Part shown: piece by piece, positions 14,083-64,000 of the stretch
Layout of the letters: each line of letters begins with the position of its first letter
Numbering within the stretch: the stretch's first letter is position 1
NCBI GenBank assembly: GCA_036785325.1
Contig: JAXIVH010000007.1
Location: 2,144,859-2,208,858 of the forward strand
Reading direction: 5' to 3'
Source: Urophycis tenuis
Lineage: Eukaryota > Chordata > Actinopteri > Gadiformes > Phycidae
DNA: 64,000 nt
Program-made: the position numbers and the translations under genes
Notes under the pieces: generated by a model
The model's database searches: none
What the model saw: the letters and a program-made list of their open reading frames with translations, nothing else
Told to the model about the DNA's origin: nothing

Positions 14083-14100
14083 AAAATGGGCGGAGGGACG
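14083..14100. promoter_or_regulatory. GC box upstream of insr start
   Basis: GGGCGG at 14088-14093, about 175 bases upstream of the insr ATG, in a locally CpG-rich stretch without a TATA box nearby. Consistent with the TATA-less GC-rich insulin receptor promoters known in mammals; role here is inferred. Confidence 0.25.
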
Positions 14101-17100
14101 GGCCAACGTGTTCAGTCCAGCAGCTAACGTTAGCCGCTTCATGGCTGGTCCGGACTCGAATCAATAACCAATGGGTAGGGCATGATTCAGGGTCGTGGGT
14201 TTTGTTCCGATTAAAAGTGTGCCGTCTCGACGCGTTAGCTAGAAGTGCAGATGCTGTGTTGAGACACAAACACACACGTGACAGGCCGATAGCAACACAA
14301 CAGACAGCGTTGGCCAACGCCAAGCTAACGCTAGCAAACAATTGCTAGTTCCCCAACTGTCCAGGCCACAACTAAAGTTGGTACGAGTCTGAAACTCTCA
14401 CAATTATTTTCTTGTATACCATGTACATATATACAGTATCATTGTATACCTTCTTTGTAAAATGCGTATCCATCTGCGTTACAATATTTCACAAAATAAT
14501 CGTTCATTTTAACGCTTCTCACTCCGTCTGGAGCATTGGTTTGCGACACGCGTGGCGTAGTGCACTAAACACGGGTCAATGCGCTTAATCCACGTCTTTC
14601 TATCTTTCTCAAATCCAACCTCCAACCAACGGGACGCAGCTCCGATCGGCTACCTGCTTCTATATGGCAACTATGGACTGTAGTCGGCAAATATTCCAAA
14701 CAAAACTCTTCAACCAATGCAGAGATTTCAATAAGACTTCGACTCAACGCTGTCAGACTTCGTGGTGGCTTGCTCGATAGTCCGCTTGCATTTTTGTGCA
14801 GGAATAGACCAGTGCGCCAGCGTCTCCACACGCAGGAAAAACCTTGATGACAGACATCGGCGTGAGTGAGAAAAAATATATGAAACTTAGCTGTAAATTA
14901 TACTTTTTCCACCCAAAAGAGGTAGATTGCACGGTCTCACGGGTCCCCTAGGATCCCCTTCTTCCCTGCCTCTCCGCCAGTAAACAAAACCTTCCAGTGA
15001 GCCAGATGGGGCGAAAGGGAAACACGGACTGGAGTTTATTGGATTACACGCACAGCAAACCAAAGAAAGGTTTCCAACTGCTGTTACAGCATTTCTGCAT
15101 GTTGGTCCCGAATAGTGTTGTGACTGTTGAACCATAGAAATCACAGAGATTTACGGTGAAATCTGTTTCGCGAGCAGCCGAATACAATGGGAGCGTTTGC
15201 CTGATATTCCCCTCAAATTTTATGTTGCACATTATGCAAACGTTTTCGGCAATGTTGACGTTTTATGTAGCTCGGTCTTGTGCGCAATACGTTTGTCACT
15301 GGTCCAGTTGAGACTGTGACAGAAGTATTTCATTTGTAGCACTGACATAAGGGATTTGGCTCGCCAACTTCCCCCCAGAATCAGAAAAAAACGTATTATT
15401 TTTAGAAGCGTTCAAGGAAATAAGGAGGATGCACGAACGACCCAATGGTTGTTTTTTTAAACAACTTACTTCCCATTGAGTCTGCGGCGTCCTCATATTT
15501 CACGAGAGGATAACACGTTGCTGGAGGGGAACACATCAGACGATATCTCCTGACAACCAAGTTTTCTATTCCCGGTGTGTTTGTGTACTTGGGATTTTAT
15601 AACAATGCCATGTCCATCACCTCTGCTACACCCTCTCTAGGCAACGTCACCAACAACAAACACTGTTGATGATTAATTAACGGAAGAAAGTGAGGTTATA
15701 TGAACGACGCACGACATCATTTTACACACAGTTGCACTGTGGGGAGTGGCCACTATGGACTCCCAGGAGAGTCCATAGTTTCATCAAACATGCTCTGCCT
15801 CAGAGACAACGATATCAAGCATTGCTGTGACTTGAAGTCCCCCCTCCAGAAACACACACAACAATTACAAGTGATTGAATTTGCGATAAATAAGTAAAAA
15901 CAACCCAAACCCATTTCCCATAGTGATAAAACTACAATAGGCCTATATCAAAAGGGCTTGTGAGGCCCTGTTCTCTGGGCTTGAAGACAATGTTTGCATT
16001 TGTGTGTCCCTCTCAGGGCACTGAATTAGAGGTTACGAGAGGGGGAGTGACATGGATCCACTGAGCCAATTTGACCACCTCGCCAGGAACATCTGGCATA
16101 GACGTTGTGCGGTCCCATTTATTGTCTATCCTAACCACAATCACACAACCTCTGCAATCCGTAGGTGTTTGTGTAGGTGTCCCACCATAACCAGATTAAA
16201 TTCTGTCGAGTCCAGATGAGGCCATGCCCCACTTCTGTATTAAGTCTAAATGTCATGTGAACTTGTTGTCTTTTCTTTTCCAGGGAATGTTCTGTATTTG
16301 GCTACAAATGACCCATGTCGATGGTCCTGACAAAAGGTACTGACTGAAAGATTTGTATCGTAAATAATAAAGATGGGGGGGGGGGGGGGGGGGGGCAAAA
16401 GATAACTTTACTGTCTTTCTTTCTTCATGCTAATTGAGGAGTCTTCCAAAAAATTTTGATTGTAAAAATCTCTACTCAAACTATGAAATTGTCTTAAACT
16501 ATTGTGTTTAAAAGTCACTGGCAGGTAGTAAATCAAATGTGATGAACTCTAAATCCTATATGAACAATTGCAGATAATTTTGCCAAAATGCCTGTTGAAT
16601 ATCTGGTGAGCTGGATCAATGTGTCGACCTCACAGCTAGTGCACTAGCTCCCTTGAACTTGATTAGTGTCATTACGTCTATTGATGTGTTCCCTAAGCAG
16701 CTAATATGAAGGAAAAACAAATGACTCATGAACCCATGACTTGACCACAGGCTAGCTGGCCAGTTACCTTCTTATCAAAGAGGTCTGTTTGATGAGCTCT
16801 GACTTCTAGTGGTTCAAATGATGTGGCAGGGGCCCTCTCATGGTAAATGTTCAACGCCTGGTAGTGACTATCCCCTTAAGTAGGGGGGTTCAATCCCATT
16901 ATAACTGCACAACATGGTCACAGCAGTTTATCCTGCTAAGCCAATGGTTTGTTGAATGACTGCTTAAAACTTTTTAAGGGGTTTTCTGTCGTCATATACT
17001 GTACATATGCACAGAGCATTGCATGTGGTGTTTGCAAGTTCTATGTATTATCACGTCCTGAGAAAAACCCACAATAACGGTTGTTCACTCTGGTTATTGC

Positions 17101-20100
17101 TCAATTCTGAATTGCATTTCCTGTACTGCACGTACTGTTATTTACCGTGTGTCATATAAAGTCCTGAAGCTATGCACATGAGAAAAGAAAACCTAGTGAT
17201 GTAACCTTCACATCGCCATGTGTTGAGACCCCAGTTTATGTGTGACCATTTTAGCGGTGCATCAAGAGTTCAGATTATCTTTGCTAGAGCAGAAACCTGG
17301 TTTGGGGGCAGTTATTTATATGGGAAAACGCCATGATGTGTTATCAAGGCCCGGTGTTTGTCTTATCAATTGATCATAAAGGATTCTCGGAGCTTGATGG
17401 CGGTGGGATGGGTAAACGGAAAAACGTGCACTGTACTATACAATGGCAAAAAATAGGACAGTGGCTCCTATCCAAGAAGACTTGAGAACCTTGGATCCCT
17501 CAAGAGCCTGGAGCCAAGCCCGGAGGTAAACAACTGCCCCACTGGGTGAACGGTCAACCACACGTGCCTGGAAATGCGAAGGAACATGGCCGCTCTGCAT
17601 ATAGAACATGGGAAAGCGGCGCGAGTGGCAGAGGTTAGAGACGGTTCCCCTGTTCACACGGGCCTGTTTGACAGGAAGAACAATGAGGTTCAGGTGTGAT
17701 TCATCCCAAGGCCCTTCCTAGGCGCCACGGCGCTCCCCACCGGCCGAGCAGGAAGAGGGGCTTACTGTGTGACCCCCGCCCCCCGCCCCTGTCCTCCCTT
17801 CGGTGGCGGTCACTTCCTATTGCTAAGAACGTCTCAAGGTGTCTCACTCGGAGGAAAAATCCCTTCCTGTTTCTATTTCCACCCAGAATTAATGTATTTT
17901 TTGTGTTCACGGGGGACCTGACGAGTGCGTCAGTTCTCTGGGGTCTGGGGGGGGGGGGGGGGATGGACGGGACTCACGTGGCCCGACACTGCAGTGGCAT
18001 CGGGGAGGAGTGTGTGCGCGCTTCTGTGGCCTCTGGCCAACGCTCCGAAGGCCGGTGGAAGCGTTTTTTTTTTTTCTTGTGCCGTGAAGTAGAGGAAGTG
18101 AATGCGGCACGGGAGCAGTTCATCGCTGACACGGAGTCGGAAAAGACAAATTAAACATGGCATGGCACTCGCCATCCTCCATATCATCCCCTGCTCCACC
18201 TGATATGAAAGAAATGAAACACCCAGATGCTTTCTTTTAAACAGACTACTTAAATTCTTCTTCTTAAAAAAAAACAACCCCAAAACAACTCCCCTCAAAA
18301 TGCTGTATGCTTTAAAATGCCCCAAAGGAGGCATTCATCTCTTTATGGTGCAACAGTTTGTTTATCAAACGAAACGCTGAGTGATGGGTTTCTTTAGAGA
18401 AAGAAAATATAAATATTATTGTCCATCACAATGTGGGTCTTCCAAAACATATTCTCACACTATCCATTATTCTATTTATAGTTGAAGAAAATATTACATA
18501 TTGCGATTTCACCCAAGAAAATCTCTTTCTAACTGTAAATAGTAGGCCTAGGCCTATTGCCATAAATCATGGATTGGTATACTGAATCGCAATGCAAATA
18601 GGTACAAGATGTGTTAATCTATGTCCTCAGATGTGTTAATCTATGTCCCCAAATCCATGCACACTGTGCATGGATAGGAACACCGAAGCCTGCATTGCAT
18701 AGTGTGTGGGGCGATTATTACCTAGTGCTTAAAGAGACTCCATTGTGCTGATTAGTTTATCTAACCAAACCCATATGGCAAAGCCCGGAGCCATTACAGT
18801 GCTCGTTAGAAAACAATGGGCATGGATTAAGGCTAAGAGCCTTATTGCTATCTCTTCCGTCCCCTTGCTAAGACCACACTACACCTGCTGCTCCACTTGG
18901 AAACTTTCGCCTACATCATCATTTTCATCCACCATCAGATCAGAATTCTCTCATTTTAAGGGTGGGTATGAGTATGGTTGACGAACTAGTCACAAAAACA
19001 ATTTTATTATGATGCACACAATGTTCTGACCACAAAGCTGTGGGTGTGTTTTATGTCGTCATGCCTCCAATAAGAACTCATAACAAACATAAACAAGTAC
19101 AAAGAAACCGAAAGCTAGTCTGCCTATTTCCTGAGAAATTACATAGAGTGCATGTCACACCCAACCGTTTTTTAGACTCACTGTAGTGGTGATGGTGTGG
19201 CATCTCAGCAGTGCACATGCTGACATCCCTACTTGGGTCGGACGTGAAAGTTTGATGCATTATTTAACAGAGTAATGCAGCTCATGGTAATGCAAGGTGG
19301 TAAGTGCTTGCTTAGTGTCGGGAGTAAATAAGGTTAATGACCCTGCACGACGTTTCTTCCAAGCCTCACTACTGCCTCCATGTGGTTATAGTGGAAAGCA
19401 CAACGAGGGTATCAAAAACAATGCATGTGAGCCAACCTGCTGCTGTATCCTAAATTGGCTTCTTTTATACAAGGCACAATTCTGATTGAAATGATTTAGT
19501 TAATAAATCAAGGATTGGAAAATGTTGGCATAAAGTGCTAAATTTGGTTGCATCCATCCTGAAATAAGAGATTGGCATGCATGTATGCAACATAAATGTG
19601 TCCTTTTATTAAGACGTCACCATTACTGAAGTTGATGTGCAACCGGTTCAACCACTCACTGTTCCAGAGAGCCGTCATGGATATAAAACACAAAAACACA
19701 CATAAACCCACAAAAACAAACCCAAACGACTCAATGTACAATAAACCTTTAATAAATAGTTTGTCATTAGTTTCCCATATTTACAGAATATCCACCATTT
19801 TACTCATGTCGCCATACTCGTTTCTTGGCTAATTTTAGGCACACAGAGAGGGGCTCAGGCCACAAACCACATTGTACTAAAAAAGGAGTGGCTAGCTAGG
19901 TAGGTCTAGGAATCTATATGTACGCACCATACAAACCAAAACAGACCAGATAGTGGCCATCTCCTTGAGCAGTAGATATATACATGAGCTGTAACGTACG
20001 GGTGATGCGTGTACATTTACAGTCGTCTAGTTAAGGAGTTGCGTGTGTGCCCGTGTGGCTGGTGCAGAACCTTATCAACTAATGCAAGGTCCAAACGCAG

Positions 20101-21237
20101 GGGAACACTTTGCGTGTGTTGGTCCAAAAAATGCAATACAAAAAAAAAAAAAGAAAGACAAGGGAGATAAGACAATAATGCCAGAACAATAGTCTCTATG
20201 CAGGCCTGCTGTGAAATGAGAAAAACGCTATGGTAGCCGTCGTTGGGTTTCAGGTTGGGGTATTGCGTGTTAAGTCAGTATAGTAACATGTACAGCGTGG
20301 CTTGGAACATTCAATGATTTTTACGCCCTCTGCTGATTACACTCTAGAACAAAAACAAACAAAAAAAGCATATCAAAGCTAGAGTTAACTTCAAAGTTTT
20401 AACGTTAGGTTTTAATTTTTGAGACGTTAGGACCAAGACAAAAAAAATTAAAATAAAAAAACTGGACACTTGATAATTCCTCAATTGCTTAGACGGTTCC
20501 TAAAAAAAAAAGATTGGATCAAGTTTTAAAAGGCTATGAGAAATAGCATTCAAACTTACATCTTCAGCCGTAGTAATTAAGACAAAAAACAACAACAACC
20601 AAATAAAATATCAAACATTCATATACACATACACACACACACAAAGATGCAAAACCATAGCAAACAAAAATATTGGCACAAAAATATGCTTCACTCACTT
20701 TTAGCTAGTCCAGACCAGATTCTGATTTGGTTATTTCAATGCACTTGAGTCATTTATAAAACCAGTCATTCAAAAGAATGTATAAAAAAACAAAACAAAA
20801 AAACAAAAACAAAATACCATGTACAACAGCACATTGTCATACAGAGCTGTATCACTGCAAGCAATGTAGTCTTTGAACAACCGTTAACACAGGGATGGAC
20901 ACCACATGGTACTTTTTTAAACCACTCAACAGTACTTTCTTTTTTTCCCCTATAAAATCTGACCTCTTCCACTTGCAGGAGCAGAAATGATATTCCATTG
21001 AGCCCAAATGATATTATTTCCAAAAAGACACCATGGGTTTGCAGAAGCATCAGCAAAACAAACAAACAAAACCTTTAGCTTTAATCCCCGCCATTACCTA
21101 AACTCAGAATAAAAATGTTACTGTTAAGTTGGAGCCAATGAGAGGAAATGGAAATGCATGGTGGGGCTCCGATGGGAGCGATAGATCACAGAGCCCATTC
21201 AGACCTTCGTCTTCATACAGGTTGCCTAACTTCTATT

Positions 21238-21455
21238 TCTATATATAATCATGTAAACATATATCTATATAGATATTTATATAAATATATATACACACAC
21301 AGATGTAAACACATAAATATATATCTATATAGATATATATACGTAAACATATATCTATATACATATATACACATGTAAACATATACATATCTATATATAG
21401 ATATAAATATACACATATATATAGATATAGATATATATCTATAAATATATAGATC
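21238..21455. repeat. TA-rich low-complexity ladder
   Basis: Repeating ATATATCTATATAGATAT and TATACACA blocks with many small palindromes. Confidence 0.8.
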
Positions 21456-22538
21456 GCAAGGTGCTTCACGGCAACAATTGTTTTGTTTAATAAAAAATTT
21501 AAAAATGGAGGGGGGAAAATATACAACCCAAACTGTACTGCTGGTCCAAAAGGACACGGCTGAGGAAGGGGTCTCTGTAAGTGGACAAGAGCTTCATCAA
21601 ACCATACGGACATCTTTCAGAGTGGACTAAAAGCCTCAGATCTTTGGGGAGGGGAGGGAGGAGAACTAAAAAGCGTTTTGCTTCCTGCACTGGCTGATGC
21701 AACTGGCGTCTTCTTGCTCCAATACAGACTCGTCTTGTAGCCCCTGCTCTCTGGACTCAAGCTTACCCTCTGCTGGCGGTTTCAACAGTACTTGCAGTCA
21801 CAATGGAAAAGCAGCACTACACACGTTGTTTGAATGGCCAAGGGAGGACAAGTGCTCAACTAACCATTGTACTCTCATTGGACACAAGGGGCACCTTTCT
21901 CCACTCAAGAGGCTATAATACAGAGCACAAGAAGACTCTCACAGCTGGGGTTTTGGTCGGCCCATCACAACCTGAACCAAGGGACTTCTATGGGGCGGGG
22001 TTGGACAGGTTACGTGCACTGCTTTATCCTCACAGAAACTAAAGAGTCCAGCTCAGCAAAACCTCCTTTACCATCTCCCTCACACACACACACACACACA
22101 CACACACGCGCACACACACGCACAAATCCCCACACAAAAAGGTCAAACTTCTCTTGCCAACATAACTCCATGCCATCTTGCTGTAAATACAGGCCACTAC
22201 AAAATTGTGGGCGGGGGTCGGGGGCGAGGGGGGTCGTCCAAGAATTGTGCCACAGAATTCAGCCGCACACACCCACCTCCTCCACTGGCACTTTGGTTTT
22301 ACAGTGTGCCAGAGGGCATAAAAGTATGTTTGACGTGGACAACAGGTGTATCCAACCATGCGTGGAAGGGGGTGGGGTGGGGGGGGGGGATAGAGGGGAG
22401 CAGGAGGGGATCATCATTAGGAATCAAGGGTGGGAGGGGGGGGGGGGGGGGGGGGGGGGGGCGGCGGCTTGGGGCTGAGTGCGAGCGTCCTCTGAGCCCT
22501 CCTCCCTGGCCCCGCCCCCCCGCCCCTGGTAGCTGGGG

Positions 22539-37841
<15,303 letters not shown>

Positions 37842-37989
37842 AATTAACTTATGTCCATTCTTGATGTTAGAGGGTCATCGTTGTATGGATCAGAAGAACT
37901 AATATCTATGTTGTTGATTTGTAACCTCGCTATTTAGCTCCAGCCAGTAGCGAACAAACTAAATGATTTCCTATCCCCACCTCACTTTG

Positions 37990-38025
37990 CTCGTCTTCCT
38001 GTACTACACATTAACCCGCCCCTTC
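37990..38025. promoter_or_regulatory. candidate mfsd14a promoter elements
   Basis: A GC box (CCCGCCCC, 38015-38022) and an ETS-like CAGGAAG on the minus strand (37995-38001) lie 150-180 bases upstream of the mfsd14a ATG. Position and motif pairing suit a housekeeping promoter, but no start site is shown. Confidence 0.3.
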
Positions 38026-38617
38026 GGCACAATTTCCACCGCGGATTGGTAGATACAAATAGGAGGAAATTGTATTTGTTCGTTTGATTGGTTTAGCACA
38101 ACGCTTGTGCCATTCATCATAAAATGTTATCCATGAATATTTTCACCGTTTCCATAGAACAAAAGGGCAAAACATGATACATGGCAATAAACAATACCCC
38201 CCCCCCAGTTTATATAAATATTAAAGGCCCGTGTAACATTGTGAAATAGACAGCATTTCTGTTACTATTTGTGGTCCAAAATCTCCTACACTATTTTTTG
38301 CATTGCTATTATCTGAATCAATTATTTCAATAAGATAAAATGCAAAAGGCAAGATGTATGAACATTTACCAGGGCAATAACTAAAAAAAATAGAACACAT
38401 GAAAGTTGTGACTTGCACCTGGAGAAACAAAACACCAAGTCCAAAATATAAAATCACAGGCAAGACATCAAGACAACAACCTTAGCTTGTGAAAGGCCTA
38501 AGCAGTTTAAAGATGATATGTAATTTCCGCCGGGGGTCGCCCTCAATAACAAAATACGCAGGTTCTTGATTTGACGAAGTTGCGTCGAACGACGTAAGAC
38601 TTGTTGCATTCGCCACC

Positions 38618-38675
38618 ATTGACAGACAGACAGACAGAAATACTTTAATGATCCCTGAGGGAAATTGCATTTGTG
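38618..38675 (-). repeat. short-interspersed-repeat tail with GACA units
   Basis: Inverted counterpart of 24164-24224: GACA repeats then ACTTTAATGATCCCTGAGGG. Confidence 0.75.
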
Positions 38676-39723
38676 GTGAAAACCTGGCTGACAGACTATT
38701 GACGTCACGTTTTGTTCCTGTGGAAACAAAACGTTTTTTTGTTCACACAAAAAGTAACCTAGAAAAATGCTTCCTACCGCACACAATTGTTTCATTCAGT
38801 GTTCACGGAGAAGAGGGGGTATTCACAAACGTTGTCAATGTGAGTCAGTGAGTAAGAGAGAGCATATTAAAAAAAAAAAAAAAAAGTAACATGATAGTAA
38901 GTAGGCCTAGTAATAATAGTGTATGGGAAACACTTGCAAAAATACTGAGGTTAATAAACCTGGGGGCCGCCCAAGTAAAGTCTCTGTATATGCACTGCAT
39001 TTGCTGGGTGGCTGGCATGAGCCAATTGTCATAGTAGCCCATTGTAGTGAGCTAAATCAATTATGAAAAGCATACCGATAAATAAGGTCTCCACTTGATT
39101 ACCGTTCTTACGCGTTTCCCCGGAAGTTAAGGGTAAAGGGGACATGGAAATATACCTCACCAAATATAAATGATCATTACCTTGGGCAAAACTACGGGTT
39201 TCTCTGGGTTTGAACATTGTTAGAACCATGATAATGCAAGTACAAAACTCAACACAATATATAGCATAGGTAGTCATTTTTTAGATATTTTAATGCAGAG
39301 ACGTTACATATCATTTTTTGTAAATCACCAATTCCCTTACCAAGTTGAATTGAGAAGGTGCCGATTCCTAGTGCGGAAACAATAACAACATTAATTACTT
39401 GAATATTTTAATATTGCCTGGTAGTTACTGTAATTGTCACACAACTAGGTCAAATATGTATCCAAATTTGCATAAAATAACCATTATCATATATATTAAA
39501 AAATACTGTAAGAAATAAGAAAATGTTTACAAAATCTTCCATCATATACACAAAAAAAAGTTGCTGGACTAAATCCCCACCAGCTTTAATCATGACAAAT
39601 AGGACAGGCAGGAGGGCAGAGACAATTCACAGTTCGCGTTCTGTTGTTGCAGTGACATACAGCTCTCGTCATTCTCTTTCCACGACCACGGTTACAACCG
39701 CTGCTGGAGTTCACGTCCCGGGG

Positions 39724-63953
<24,230 letters not shown>

Positions 63954-64000
63954 CTGGAGGAGACACACGCCGCACACATCAACAAGAGCACTGATGTAGC

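Larger units (their letters stand above)
13915..22538. other. insr upstream region and mfsd14a 3' flank
   Basis: No coding gene recognised. The part next to insr (to about 15 kb) should hold its 5' UTR and promoter. The AT-rich part next to mfsd14a (about 19.5-22.5 kb) is likely its 3' UTR in whole or part; possible minus-strand AATAAA signals occur near 19602-19608 and 18999. A poly-G (16375-16395), an AT-rich ladder (21238-21455), a CA run (22080-22120) and a poly-G (22436-22461) are present. Confidence 0.45.
37842..39723. other. mfsd14a upstream / myo9b 3' UTR region
   Basis: 1.9-kb spacer between the myo9b stop and the mfsd14a start. Contains minus-strand ATTAAA at about 39289-39294 that could serve myo9b polyadenylation, an interspersed-repeat tail at 38618-38675 ending in GACA repeats, and an A-run at 38868-38885. 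No gene seen. Confidence 0.5.

Noticed and set aside
17696..18154. 152-codon frame in the intergenic region
   Set aside because: Low-complexity, interrupted by poly-G and poly-T; nothing recognisable.
21867..22478. 203-codon frame near the mfsd14a 3' end
   Set aside because: Made of CA-repeat and poly-G translation; no homology.

Overview
The window looks like nuclear DNA of a teleost fish. Its coding sequence is split into short exons with GT-AG introns, it carries fish-type tRNA-derived SINEs and a DIRS-type retrotransposon, and it is unusually dense in microsatellites (CA/GT, GA/CT, poly-G). That density resembles what is known of cod-like fishes, but the species cannot be fixed from this sequence. 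There is a 200-base assembly gap at 8936-9135.

Three genes lie head-to-tail on the minus strand. (1) myo9b, 63953 down to 39724: the last 32 coding exons of an unconventional class IX myosin (second half of the motor, IQ region, basic linker, C1 zinc finger, RhoGAP domain, proline-rich tail); its 5' exons lie beyond the right edge. (2) mfsd14a (hiat1), 37841 to 22539: a complete 12-exon gene for a 490-residue major-facilitator transporter. (3) insr, 13914 to 6440: coding exons 1 and 2 of an insulin receptor (signal peptide, L1 domain, start of the cysteine-rich region); the rest lies beyond the left edge. I built the exon models by hand. Exon lengths, reading phases and splice dinucleotides agree across every junction, with one GC donor in myo9b.

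Layout: 1-6439 is insr intron 2; 6989-13835 is insr intron 1; 13915-22538 is the insr upstream region plus probable mfsd14a 3' UTR; 22539-37841 is mfsd14a; 37842-39723 separates mfsd14a from the myo9b stop codon; 39724-64000 is myo9b. The genes are not an operon. They act separately, in insulin signalling, solute transport, and actin motility with Rho inactivation.

The most unusual structures are: a 20-bp minisatellite in myo9b whose every unit carries a copy of the 5' splice site of the adjoining IQ exon (52941-53255); an internally deleted DIRS-like element with intact inverted termini and internal complementary region inside a motor-domain intron (56003-58848); an 838-bp fold-back palindrome in mfsd14a (26697-27534); and simple repeats placed directly against splice sites.
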